NCBI GenBank assembly: GCA_963812675.1
Contig: CAWEWR010000006.1
Coordinates: 186,001 to 250,000, forward strand
From: AP-15 sp963812675
Lineage (GTDB): Bacteria; Pseudomonadota; Alphaproteobacteria; ATCC43930; CGMCC-115725
DNA: 64,000 nt
Direction of reading: 5' to 3'
Shown: piece after piece, positions 42,194-50,635 of the stretch
How the letters are laid out: each line of letters opens with the position of its first letter
Position numbering within the stretch: position 1 is the first letter of the stretch
The notes under the pieces: model-generated
Databases searched by the model: none
Told to the model about the DNA's origin: nothing
What the model saw: only the letters and a program-made list of their open reading frames with translations
Made by a program: the position numbers and the translations under genes

Positions 42194-42446
42194 ATGACCG
42201 CCGCCTCTTGGCTTCCCCCGCAGCCGCTCCGCGCCGGTATCGGCGAGCCGTTGCGACGCCTGGAAGACGCGCGTCTGTTGACCGGCCGGGGATGCTACAG
42301 CGACGATTTCAACCTGGCGGGCCAAGTCTACGCGGTGGTGGTGCGATCGCCTCATGCGCATGCGCGGATAACCGCGATCGAAACTGGAGATGCCCGTCAC
42401 ACCCGAGCGCGTGTGGCGTGCCATCCGCGCGTCCGCGACCGCGTGA
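42194..42446 (+). pseudogene. Remnant of a molybdenum hydroxylase large subunit with internal deletion
   Basis: The first 65 codons read GIGEPLRRLEDARLLTGRG, then YSDDFNLAGQVYAVVVRSPHAHARITAIETGDA, the N-terminus of CoxL/xanthine-dehydrogenase large subunits. At about 42390 this breaks into MPVTPERVWRAI in another frame, which is how the C-terminus of the same family ends, with a stop at 42444-42446. So both ends of one gene survive and roughly 700 codons between them are gone. It is not the same as the intact gene at 32836-35064, which has a different N-terminus. Confidence 0.75.
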
Positions 42447-42596
42447 TGTTGCAAATCCTTATTGCTCATTTATCCACGTTTTGCTATTTGGTTCTGCGTG
42501 TTTGGGTATTCCGCTCTTCTTAAAAACTTAGAAGTATTTGATCTATCCTGTCGCCGGAACGCCTTTCATCTTCAACATCTTTTCTACGGCACCGCG

Positions 42597-43616
42597 ATGA
42601 CCAGACATATTGCAGTGGTAACCCCGGTGCTCGATGACTGGGCGTGTTTCTCGGCGCTGGTCACGGAAATATCCAACCGGTACACCGGTGCCGACCTGAT
42701 ATTCCACGTTTATGGCGCCGACGACGGCTCGATCGAATCATTGGATGCAAAGAGCATCGTGCTGCCACCGGATTCATGCGTCGCTGCCATCGAGATACTC
42801 CACCTCGCTCTCAACCTCGGCCACCAGCGCGCGATTGCCATCGGGTTGTGTGCCATCGCCGATCATGCCCACTTTGATGCGGTGCTGGTAATGGATAGCG
42901 ATGGGGAAGATCGACCCCTCGATATCGCCGCGCTACTGGCGGCCAGTCAGAGGCATCCCGGCCATGTCGTGCTTGCTCATCGCGCCAAGCGCTCCGAATC
43001 GCCTGCGTTCAGGTTTTGGTACTGCGTCTACAAACTGGTATTTCATCTGCTGAGCGGGCAGGCCATCAGCTTCGGGAACTATTCGCTCATCCCCATGGCG
43101 GCGGTCCAGCGGCTGGTGCACATGCCGGAGCTTTGGAACAACCTGGCGGCTTGCATTTTGCGTTCGCGCCTCCCTTACACGACGGTACCGACCGTGCGCG
43201 GCAACCGCTACACTGGACGATCGACGATGAATCTCGTGTCACTCGTGCTGCATGGCCTCAGTATCATGTCTGTCCACAGTGACGTGATCTTTGTCCGCGC
43301 GCTACTCGTCGCTGCCTTCGTCGCGTCGGTCTCGATTGCCGGCATCGGCGCAGTAACGATCACCCGCTTTGCAACCGATCTCGCCATTCCCGGGTGGGCG
43401 ACGACGGCGGTCGGCGACCTGTTGGTCATATTGTTGCAGACAGTGGTGATCATCACCGCGGCAAGTCTGACGATGCTCGCCGGCCGGAGCAACCGGCCGA
43501 TCATCCCGATCGTCGATTGCGCGCCCTACATTGTGGGGCGGGACGTCGTGCGACGGGAGCGGAGTTGGATCCGGCCGGTAGAAATTGCAGGTGATTTTGT
43601 GCGGCCGGCACAATGA
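42597..43616 (+). CDS. Family 2 glycosyltransferase with C-terminal membrane helices
   Basis: 339 residues. RHIAVVTPVLDDWACF begins the GT-A fold, FHVYGADDGSIES holds the nucleotide-binding acid pair, NLGHQRAIAIGLCAI and LVMDSDGEDRP the DxD region typical of polyprenyl-phosphate sugar transferases. Two C-terminal helices (VRALLVAAFVASVSIAGIGAV, LLVILLQTVVIITAASLTML) anchor it. It probably makes a polyprenyl-linked sugar or modifies a surface glycan. ATG 42597 starts the domain; the upstream AT-rich in-frame stretch to 42462 is not needed. It overlaps the next gene by ATGA. Confidence 0.83.
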   Translation: MTRHIAVVTPVLDDWACFSALVTEISNRYTGADLIFHVYGADDGSIESLDAKSIVLPPDSCVAAIEILHLALNLGHQRAIAIGLCAIADHAHFDAVLVMDSDGEDRPLDIAALLAASQRHPGHVVLAHRAKRSESPAFRFWYCVYKLVFHLLSGQAISFGNYSLIPMAAVQRLVHMPELWNNLAACILRSRLPYTTVPTVRGNRYTGRSTMNLVSLVLHGLSIMSVHSDVIFVRALLVAAFVASVSIAGIGAVTITRFATDLAIPGWATTAVGDLLVILLQTVVIITAASLTMLAGRSNRPIIPIVDCAPYIVGRDVVRRERSWIRPVEIAGDFVRPAQ

Positions 43617-44317
43617 CCCATTCCTACATCGGCTCGGAATTGGAGCTGTTCGCGGCTGCGACAAACTGGAAGGCCTACTTCTCGAACGCGCTGGCTCCGT
43701 TCATCGGGGCACAGGTCCTCGAGGTCGGGCCAGGCATCGGCAGCAATATATCCTTTTTGCATACTCCCGCCGTCCTGCAATGGACCAGCGTCGAACCCGA
43801 TCCTGACCTGGCACGCCGTATCACCGAACGGATCGCCCTCGGCGAATTACCCGAGACCTGCCGAGTACTGGTCGGCACGATCGAGAGCATCGAGGCAACG
43901 TCGCGGTTCGATACCGTCTTCTACATCGACGTGCTCGAGCACATCGCGGACGATGCTGCGGAATTGAACTGTGCCGCCGGTCATCTCGCGCCCGACGGAA
44001 ATCTGGTCGTACTGGCGCCGGCCCACCAATTTCTGTTCAGCGAGTTCGATGCCGCGATCGGACACCATCGCCGCTACAATGCTGTAAGCCTGACCGCGGT
44101 CACTCCGCGCCGCTGCCGGCTGCGAACCTGCTTTATGCTCGATTCCGCTGGTTTTTTCGCATCGCTCGCCAACCGTTTCATGCTCGCCGCGACAATGCCG
44201 TCACCCCGGCAGATCGCCTTTTGGGACAAGGCCCTCATACCTGTTTCTCGCATACTGGACAAAGTCACGGGCCATAAATTCGGCAAGAGCATTGTTGCGG
44301 TATGGCAGCCGCTTTAA
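43613..44317 (+). CDS. SAM-dependent methyltransferase
   Basis: 234 residues. VLEVGPGIGSNISFL is motif I of class I methyltransferases, WTSVEPDPDLARR the acidic motif II that binds the ribose, and FDTVFYIDVLEHIADDAAEL motif IV; LAPDGNLVVLAPAHQFLF is post-motif. The substrate is unknown. The ATG overlaps the stop of the glycosyltransferase, so they work as a pair, probably on a glycan or lipid-linked sugar. Confidence 0.85.
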   Translation: MTHSYIGSELELFAAATNWKAYFSNALAPFIGAQVLEVGPGIGSNISFLHTPAVLQWTSVEPDPDLARRITERIALGELPETCRVLVGTIESIEATSRFDTVFYIDVLEHIADDAAELNCAAGHLAPDGNLVVLAPAHQFLFSEFDAAIGHHRRYNAVSLTAVTPRRCRLRTCFMLDSAGFFASLANRFMLAATMPSPRQIAFWDKALIPVSRILDKVTGHKFGKSIVAVWQPL

Positions 44318-44339
44318 CCCCACCTCTTTGCGCCAGTGA

Positions 44340-44843
44340 ATGACGATCTTCTTCATCAGCGATACGCACTTTGGTCATGGCGGCGCCTTGGGGCTTTACC
44401 GGCGCCCGTTTTCCTCGGTCGCTGCAATGAACGAGGGGATGATGGAGCGCTGGAACGAGACGGTCGGGCCGGAGGATGTGGTGTGGCACCTGGGGGATTT
44501 TGCCATCCGGCAGAGGCCGGAAGTAGTAGCGGAAATTCTCGCCCGGCTGCGCGGCCGCAAGCACCTCTTGACCGGCAACAACGATCCGCCGGGGACAACG
44601 GAGCTCGGCGGCTGGGAAAGCGTGCAGCCTTACGCGGAGATCACGGTGGACGGCGTCTCACTGGTGCTGTGCCATTACCCGTTTCGGTCGTGGCGAGGCA
44701 TGGACAAGGGCTGGGTCAATTTGCACGGCCATAGCCATGGAAGGTTGAAGCCGCAGCCGCGGCAGTTCGATGTCGGGGTCGATGTCTGGGGTTTTCGACC
44801 GGTGACCCTGCCAACGATCCTCGACAGCCGTTCCCGGCGTTAG
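44340..44843 (+). CDS. Metallophosphoesterase
   Basis: 167 residues. FFISDTHFGHGGAL holds the first metal Asp and His, VVWHLGDFAI the bridging Asp, LLTGNNDPPG the Asn-Asp pair, LCHYPFRSW and NLHGHSHGR the closing histidines. This is the short, single-domain calcineurin-like form. It hydrolyses a phosphoester; the substrate is unknown. It begins 22 bases after the methyltransferase and could be co-transcribed, but its base use looks more like the native part. Confidence 0.88.
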   Translation: MTIFFISDTHFGHGGALGLYRRPFSSVAAMNEGMMERWNETVGPEDVVWHLGDFAIRQRPEVVAEILARLRGRKHLLTGNNDPPGTTELGGWESVQPYAEITVDGVSLVLCHYPFRSWRGMDKGWVNLHGHSHGRLKPQPRQFDVGVDVWGFRPVTLPTILDSRSRR

Positions 44844-44847
44844 GGTT

Positions 44848-45624
44848 TCAGCCGAGGGTCATCTCGGGTAATGGGACGACCCGCACGCCTGCGGCCTCGA
44901 GACCTTTGCGGGCAGCCCGCGCGACGATGACGCCGCTCGGTTCGTCGCCGTGCACGCATAGCGTGTCAAGCCGCACCTTCAGCGGCTTGCCGTTGCGGGA
45001 GACGATCTCCTCGCTCAGCACCATGTTGACGACGCGCTCCTTGACCACATCGGGGTCATGGAGGACCGCGCCCGGTATTTTGCGCGAGGTCAGGTTGCCG
45101 TCATCGTCGTAGAGCCGGTCGCAAAAGCCTTCGCGGGCGACCGGCAGCCCCAGCTCTCGCCCGGCCTTCTCCATTTCGGAGCCGGCGAGCGCGACATAGA
45201 TGATGTCGCGGTCGACCGTCTTGATCGCCCGGCCGATCGCCAGCGCCAGCTCGATGTCCTCGGCGGCCATATTGTTGAGCGCGCCATGCGGCTTCAAATG
45301 CGTCACCTTGGCGCCGGCATAACAGGCCATCGCTTGGAGGGCGCCGATCTGGTAGGCGATCATGTATTCGAGCTCGCGAGGGTTCATGTCGATGCGCCGG
45401 CGCCCGAAGCCCCAAAGGTCGTTGAACCCCGGATGCGCGCCGATGCTGACGCCCTGGGCGGCGGCCTCGGTCACGAGCCGCTGCATCGTCACCGGATCGC
45501 CAGCGTGGAACCCGCAGGCGATGCTCGCCGACCGAATGATCTTGAGCAACCCGGCGTCATCGCCGATGTCGTACGCCCCAAAACCCTCGCCCATATCGGC
45601 GTTGAGATTGATTTCTTTGGCCAT
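44848..45624 (-). CDS. pxpA: 5-oxoprolinase subunit A (LamB/YcsF family)
   Basis: 258 residues. NLNADMGEGFGAYDIGDDAGLL opens the family, followed by IACGFHAGDPVTM, GAHPGFNDLWGFGRR, KVTHLKPHGALNNM, FCDRLYDDDGNL and LCVHGDEP. With PxpB and PxpC it cleaves 5-oxoproline to glutamate using ATP. GAGGAGG precedes ATG 45624. It is divergent from pxpBC, 57 bases away, rather than in one operon. Confidence 0.9.
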   Translation of the reverse strand: MAKEINLNADMGEGFGAYDIGDDAGLLKIIRSASIACGFHAGDPVTMQRLVTEAAAQGVSIGAHPGFNDLWGFGRRRIDMNPRELEYMIAYQIGALQAMACYAGAKVTHLKPHGALNNMAAEDIELALAIGRAIKTVDRDIIYVALAGSEMEKAGRELGLPVAREGFCDRLYDDDGNLTSRKIPGAVLHDPDVVKERVVNMVLSEEIVSRNGKPLKVRLDTLCVHGDEPSGVIVARAARKGLEAAGVRVVPLPEMTLG

Positions 45625-45681
45625 GCCGCCTCCTCGCTTTGATCGGCCACCGCCGCTCTTGCTGCAAGTTTACCAGGGAAA

Positions 45682-46407
45682 TTGGTGAAAGTGCGTTTCG
45701 TGTCGGCCGGTGACCGCGCGCTCGTCGTCGAGTTCGGCAACCGCGTCGACCGAAGGATGAGCGAGCGTGTGCTCCGCCTAGATGCGATCATCCGTTCGAA
45801 CCCGCCGGCCGGGATCGTCGAGACGGTCCCGACCTTCCGCTCGTTGGCGCTCTATTACGATCCCTTGTTGACGAGCCGGGCCCAACTGCAGCGCGCGATC
45901 GCGCCCTTGCTCGACCTCGGGGACAACCCGCGCGCCGGCGCGACACTGTGGCACGTACCGGTCTGCTATGAAGGCGAATTTGCCCCCGATCTGGCGGAGG
46001 TTGCGCGGCTCACCGGGTTGACGCCGAACGACATCGTCGCTTTGCACAGCGGCACCCGGTTCCACGTCTACATGCTCGGCTTCCTGCCGGGCTTCCCCTA
46101 TATGGGTGATCTGCCGGCGCAGCTGGCACTGCCGCGGCGTGCCGACCCGCGGCTGCGCGTGCCGGCCGGATCGATCTCGATCGCCACTTCGCTGACCGCG
46201 ATCTACCCGTACGAAAGTCCCGGTGGGTGGCATCTGATCGGCGCGACCCCGATCCGGATGTTCGACCCCGAGCGCCCCAGACCCGCTCTCTTCGCGCCCG
46301 GCGACGCCGTAAGTTTTCAGCCGATCGATGCGTCCGCTTTCGCATCGATCCGCCGGGCGGTCGAGACCCGCAGCTACGAGGTCGAAAGCGCCCCGGTTGG
46401 CCCATGA
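45682..46407 (+). CDS. pxpB: 5-oxoprolinase subunit B (allophanate hydrolase subunit 1-like)
   Basis: About 241 residues. VRFVSAGDRALVVEFGNRVD, VPTFRSLALYYDP, VCYEGEFAPDLAEVARL, HVYMLGFLPGFPYMGDLP and GSISIATSLTAIYPYESPGGWHLIG are the PxpB/KipI hallmarks. It should start at TTG 45682 or GTG 45685; AGGGAA lies just before both. It overlaps pxpC as ATGA. It forms the ATP-using complex with PxpC. Confidence 0.9.
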   Translation: MVKVRFVSAGDRALVVEFGNRVDRRMSERVLRLDAIIRSNPPAGIVETVPTFRSLALYYDPLLTSRAQLQRAIAPLLDLGDNPRAGATLWHVPVCYEGEFAPDLAEVARLTGLTPNDIVALHSGTRFHVYMLGFLPGFPYMGDLPAQLALPRRADPRLRVPAGSISIATSLTAIYPYESPGGWHLIGATPIRMFDPERPRPALFAPGDAVSFQPIDASAFASIRRAVETRSYEVESAPVGP

Positions 46408-47438
46408 CGCCCGGCCTCAAGATATTGTCGCCCGGCCTTCACACGACCGTGCAGGACCTCGGGAGGTTCGGTTACCAGAATATCGGAGTGCCGGTCTCAG
46501 GCGCGCTCGACGGCTTTAGCCTGCGCCTTGCCAATGCACTGGTCGGCAATCCGCAGGGGATGGCGGCAGTCGAAATCCTGGTAAGCGGGCCCACCGTCGA
46601 GATTGCCGCCGATTCCGCGCGGCTCGCGCTCGTCGGGACGGGGGCTAGTCTCGGCATCCGCAGAGAGAACCCGAGGGTCGTGGCCGCGGGGCAAAGTTTG
46701 ACGGTTCAGCGGGGCGACATCGTGCAAATCGCGCCCGGCCGCCAATCCGCGTGCTGCTATCTCGCCGTCGAGGGTGGGATAGCAGTGCCGCGCGTCCTTG
46801 GCAGCGCCTCGACCTACGTCCGGGCGGCACTCGGCGGGCTCAACGGGCGTGCCCTGCAACGCGACGACGTCGTGCCGCTCGCCATCTCGTTCGCCTCCGA
46901 AAGGACCCAGCTGCGCGCGCCCGCGACGTCCGCCACACCCGCGGACCACTCGATCCGCATCGTCCTCGGGCCGCAGCAGAAATATTTTGGAAAAGAGGCG
47001 TTGACGATCCTGCTCGACGCCGAATTCCGTGTATCGAATGACACGGACCGCATGGGAATGCGCCTGGATGGCCCGGTGCTGCGGCACCGGCGCGGTTGGG
47101 ACATCGTCTCCGACGCAATCGTCACCGGCTCCATTCAGGTGCCCGGCTCGGGCCAGCCTATCGTGCTTCTCGCCGATCACCAGACGACCGGCGGCTATCC
47201 GAAAATTGCCACCGTGATCTCCGCCGATTTGCCGAGGCTAGGAAGGTGCCGTCCCGGCGATCTACTGCGTTTCGTTTCGGTCGAGCCGGAAGCGGCCGAA
47301 GAGATGTGCCGGGAGGCGGAACGCGAGTTCGCGAAGCTTGTTGGCGCGCTCGAGCCGGCGCTGAGTGAAATAGAGCTCGATATCGGGTCGCTCTACGGCG
47401 AGAACTTGATCAGCGGCGTCACCACCGGCTTCGAATGA
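46404..47438 (+). CDS. pxpC: 5-oxoprolinase subunit C (biotin-dependent carboxylase-like)
   Basis: 344 residues. GLKILSPGLHTTVQDLGRFG, GVPVSGALDGFSLRLANALVGN and AVEILVSGPTVEI open the fold; VLGPQQKYFGKEAL and SNDTDRMGMRLDGP lie in the middle; LADHQTTGGYPKIATVISADLPRLG near the end is diagnostic. ATG 46404 overlaps pxpB by ATGA, so the reading that extends upstream to 46227 is rejected. The downstream gene converges with 4 bases between stops. Confidence 0.9.
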   Translation: MTPGLKILSPGLHTTVQDLGRFGYQNIGVPVSGALDGFSLRLANALVGNPQGMAAVEILVSGPTVEIAADSARLALVGTGASLGIRRENPRVVAAGQSLTVQRGDIVQIAPGRQSACCYLAVEGGIAVPRVLGSASTYVRAALGGLNGRALQRDDVVPLAISFASERTQLRAPATSATPADHSIRIVLGPQQKYFGKEALTILLDAEFRVSNDTDRMGMRLDGPVLRHRRGWDIVSDAIVTGSIQVPGSGQPIVLLADHQTTGGYPKIATVISADLPRLGRCRPGDLLRFVSVEPEAAEEMCREAEREFAKLVGALEPALSEIELDIGSLYGENLISGVTTGFE

Positions 47439-47442
47439 AGCA

Positions 47443-48462
47443 TTAGACTTGCGCGAGGGCCATTGGCTCCCGGTCGAAGGCAGGCATGATTTCCTCCGCA
47501 AAGGTGCGCAGGCCCGCCACCGAGGCGCCGGGGGCGGCGAACAGCACATTCTCGACGCCGCCGGCTTCGAGCCGCTTCAACTGCGCGATGATCTCCTCCG
47601 GCGTGCCGAGTAGCGGTGCATCGTCGAGCACGAACGAATTCTCGTCCTCCTTGATATGCGCGTAACGTTCCGCACCGGGGCCGCGGGCGAGGTCGCCGAT
47701 GTTCTTCAGCACCTGCCGGCGGGTGATGATTGCCCGCTTGCGCTCCTCTTCATTGTGCACGATCTGCAGCCCGCGGGTCACGCCGACCATCATCGGGTTG
47801 TAACGCCGCCCGACCCGCTCGCATTCATCGTGGAACGTGGCCACGCGCTCGATGATCAGATCGGTCGGGGCGATCTGGTCGAGCAGCAGATTGTAGCCCT
47901 CGCGCGCGGCGCGGCGGATCAACTCGGCGCTGCCGGCGCCGAGCCAAAAGGGCGGGTGCGGCTGTTGGATCGGGTAAGGCTCGACGACGACGTTGTCGAA
48001 GTGCCAGCGCTTGCCATGATGCGAGAAGCGGCCCTCGCTCGTCCACGCCGTGCGGATCACCTCCATCGCCTCGTCGAACCGCTCCGTTGCCTCCTTGGGC
48101 GGGATGCAGAAGCCGGAGAATTCATAGGTCCGATAGCCCTTGCCGACCCCGAAATCGAGCCGCCCGTTCGACAGCAGGTCAAGGGTCGCGGCCTGCTCGG
48201 CGACCAGGATCGGGTTGTGCCAGGGCAGCACGACGACCGCGGTGCCGAGGCGAATGCGCTCGGTGCGCGCGGCCAGATAGGCGAGCAGGCTCATCGATGC
48301 CGACACCTGGCCAAAACCGGTGAAATGGTGCTCGACCAGAAAGACGCTCGAAAAACCGAGCTTCTCGGCCTCGACGACATAATTGATGAAGTCGTGATAG
48401 GCGGAGCTGTCGCCCGCCGGGCCGCCGCGTGCGCGCGCCCCGCCGAAAAGCCCGAATCTCAT
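47443..48462 (-). CDS. LLM-class flavin-dependent monooxygenase
   Basis: 339 residues of the bacterial luciferase-like barrel. MRFGLFGGARARG starts the first strand, EKLGFSSVFLVEHHFTGFGQV and RIRLGTAVVVLPWHNPILVAEQAATLDLLSNGRLDFGVG-type segments are the family core. It uses FMNH2 from a partner to oxidise its substrate; none is obvious nearby. The start ATG 48462 follows GAGGAGG. It converges on pxpC. Confidence 0.87.
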   Translation of the reverse strand: MRFGLFGGARARGGPAGDSSAYHDFINYVVEAEKLGFSSVFLVEHHFTGFGQVSASMSLLAYLAARTERIRLGTAVVVLPWHNPILVAEQAATLDLLSNGRLDFGVGKGYRTYEFSGFCIPPKEATERFDEAMEVIRTAWTSEGRFSHHGKRWHFDNVVVEPYPIQQPHPPFWLGAGSAELIRRAAREGYNLLLDQIAPTDLIIERVATFHDECERVGRRYNPMMVGVTRGLQIVHNEEERKRAIITRRQVLKNIGDLARGPGAERYAHIKEDENSFVLDDAPLLGTPEEIIAQLKRLEAGGVENVLFAAPGASVAGLRTFAEEIMPAFDREPMALAQV

Positions 48463-48619
48463 GCCTCGGCCTCCTCTGGTGTCCTAGCCCGAATATATGG
48501 CGCGATCCGCAGCAAGGTCGATCACTGCAATGTGATGGCATGGCTGATATGGTCGCAGGGGTCTGCACGGGAGACGCCGCCGACCTAATTTCGTGCGGTG
48601 CAACATCGTGAGGCACATC

Positions 48620-48916
48620 ATGATCGATGCAATTGAACGCGAGGCCGCGCACGAGAGCGACAACCGGCAAATCGGAGGCTGGCGCGTGGTGGCCGCGGCC
48701 TGGGCGCTGCTTCTGCTCTTTCTGTTGCTGCTGGCCGGGGTCAGCGCCGTGGCGTGCCCACGCGCCGATTCGCATCCGCAGCGGCATCTCGCCTCGGCGG
48801 TTATTCCGCAGCACGATCCCTGCGTCGGACCCGGCGTTCCGTCCGCGCAAGGCGTGGACGGATGCAAGACTCTTCCGGTCGGGCAGAACTGGACCAGCGT
48901 CGGCACCTACTGGTGA
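48620..48916 (+). CDS. Small single-pass membrane protein, unknown
   Basis: 98 residues. A charged N-terminus (IDAIEREAAHESDNRQIGGW) precedes one hydrophobic helix (VVAAAWALLLLFLLLLAGVS), then a short periplasmic or external tail with three cysteines (AVAC, DPC, DGCKTL). GAGG lies seven bases before ATG 48620. No family is recognised. Its end overlaps the end of the lipoprotein gene by ten bases. It may be real; coding bias is moderate. Confidence 0.45.
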   Translation: MIDAIEREAAHESDNRQIGGWRVVAAAWALLLLFLLLLAGVSAVACPRADSHPQRHLASAVIPQHDPCVGPGVPSAQGVDGCKTLPVGQNWTSVGTYW

Positions 48917-49500
48917 GGGGGAGAGGGCGGCGCCGCGGTCGATACCGGCGGGTTGTGCACGGCGTCCACTGCGGCGAGCTGCGCGGTGATCTGGCTGCCG
49001 CCAATGGTGATCGTCTTTTCCGTGCCCGATTGCGCACCGAAGGTAACCTTCAGCCCGTTAAGATTCGCGCGCAGTTCACTCTCCGGAATGTCGGCGGCGA
49101 ATTCCTCCGTATAGGCGCAGCCGCCATCGCAGGTGATCTGGTGTCGGGTGATCTCGAGGAAGCGCAAGGCGCGTCCCCCGCCGTCGCGCGCAGCGTCCCA
49201 GTGACGCTCCAGGCCCGAATAGCTGTCCGCCACATAAAGCTGATGGCGGGTCTCGCCGGTCTGCCGGTCGAGAAAGCTGCGCAGACAATAAAAGTTCGTT
49301 TCGGGCACGCCGAGAAACGGCGGCGCGTGCTGCGCCTTGGTGCCGATCAGGCCGACGAACCGGGACGGGATATCTTCGCGCGTGGGGGCGACGGCCGCGG
49401 CGCTCGGTTGAGCGGGAGCTTGCGCCGGGGGGGCCTGGGTGCAGGCGGCGAGCGCCAATCCGAGCGAGACGGCAAGGATGCCACGACCGCGGGACGTCAT
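48907..49500 (-). CDS. Putative lipoprotein, unknown function
   Basis: 197 residues. A lipobox-type signal (ILAVSLGLALAAC) puts the lipid Cys at about residue 20. A Pro/Ala-rich spacer (TQAPPAQAPAQPSAAAVAPT) follows, then a globular domain with two cysteine sites (NFYCLRSF, ITCDGGCAYTE). No family is recognised. ATG 49500 overlaps the stop of the CoA-transferase as ATGA, so it is translated after that gene. Confidence 0.7.
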   Translation of the reverse strand: MTSRGRGILAVSLGLALAACTQAPPAQAPAQPSAAAVAPTREDIPSRFVGLIGTKAQHAPPFLGVPETNFYCLRSFLDRQTGETRHQLYVADSYSGLERHWDAARDGGGRALRFLEITRHQITCDGGCAYTEEFAADIPESELRANLNGLKVTFGAQSGTEKTITIGGSQITAQLAAVDAVHNPPVSTAAPPSPPHQ

Positions 49501-50633
49501 GTGGCCGGATCGTAGATTTCAGGGTTGTCCTCTCCGAGCCGCGGCGCCAGCTTGGTCAATGGCGGGCGAATCCCGTCGAACGACAGCGGAAGTCCGACAA
49601 GCGCAATCGCCCCCGATTGCTGGATAATGCCGAGCGCTGCCGTCTGCGCGTCGGCTACGACCTGGTCGACGGTCTGAATCGGCCCGTTCGGGATTCCCGC
49701 CGCATCGAACCGCGCTGCCCAAACCGCAAGCGGTTGCGTCGCAAAGAGGTCCGAGAGGATCGAGATTAGCGCTGAGCGGTTGACGACCCGGTCGCTGTTG
49801 GTCCGGAAACGCGAATCCTCGGCGACGCCGGGCCGGCCGATCGCGGCGCACAGACGGCGGAACAGATTGTCGTTGCCTGCGGCAACCATGATATGTCCGT
49901 CGGCCGCTGCGAAGGCCTGATAGGGAACGATCTGTTCGACACCCGACCCGTAGCGCCGCGACACCTCGCCATTGGCGAGATAGGCCGAGATCGGCAGGGT
50001 CATCCAAGCGAGCGTCGTCTCGTAGAGCGAAGTGTCGACGACACCGCCGCGCCCGGTGCGTCCACGCTCCTGCAAGGCGGCGAGGATACCGATCACCGCC
50101 CACATGGCCGTTGCCATGTCGATGATCGAGACGGTGACCCGCACTGGCGGCCGTCCGTCTTCGCCCAACAGGCTCATCAGCCCGCCATAGGCCTGCATCA
50201 TCGGATCGTAGCCCGGCCGGTCGCGCAGCGGCCCGGTCGCACCGAAGGCGCCGATATTGCAGTAGACGAGGCTCGGCTTCTCGGCCGTCAACCTTTCGGC
50301 TGAGAGACTGTATCGATCGAGGGTGCCGTATTTGAGGTTGTGGATCAGCACATCGGCCCGGTCGCGGATCAGCCGGTGCAGCTTTTCGACCTGGGCCGGA
50401 TCGCCGAGGTCGATCGTGATGCCGCGTTTGGCACGGTTGAAGGCGTGGAACGCGGTCGCCGTCCCGCCGGTGAAGGGTGGACCCCAGCCGCGGCACGCAT
50501 CGCCCCCCTTCGGGTTCTCGACCTTGATCACGTGGGCGCCGAGCTCGCCGAGGATCATCCCGGCATAAGGCGCCGCCACACTGTGGCCGATCTCGACGAC
50601 GGTAATGCCGCAGAGCGGTCGGATGCTCGACAT
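49497..50633 (-). CDS. Class III CoA-transferase (CaiB/BaiF family)
   Basis: 378 residues. IRPLCGITVVEIGHSVAAPYAGMILGELGAHVIKVE and FHAFNRAKRGITIDL bind CoA; PGYDPMMQAYGGLMSLLGE carries the catalytic Asp. It is only distantly like the CoA-transferase at 40331. ATG 50633 is used because the upstream open frame to 50867 lies in the DUF1499 gene. With the DUF1499 gene upstream (gap 2 bases) and the lipoprotein downstream it forms an operon. Confidence 0.87.
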   Translation of the reverse strand: MSSIRPLCGITVVEIGHSVAAPYAGMILGELGAHVIKVENPKGGDACRGWGPPFTGGTATAFHAFNRAKRGITIDLGDPAQVEKLHRLIRDRADVLIHNLKYGTLDRYSLSAERLTAEKPSLVYCNIGAFGATGPLRDRPGYDPMMQAYGGLMSLLGEDGRPPVRVTVSIIDMATAMWAVIGILAALQERGRTGRGGVVDTSLYETTLAWMTLPISAYLANGEVSRRYGSGVEQIVPYQAFAAADGHIMVAAGNDNLFRRLCAAIGRPGVAEDSRFRTNSDRVVNRSALISILSDLFATQPLAVWAARFDAAGIPNGPIQTVDQVVADAQTAALGIIQQSGAIALVGLPLSFDGIRPPLTKLAPRLGEDNPEIYDPAT

Positions 50634-50635
50634 CG

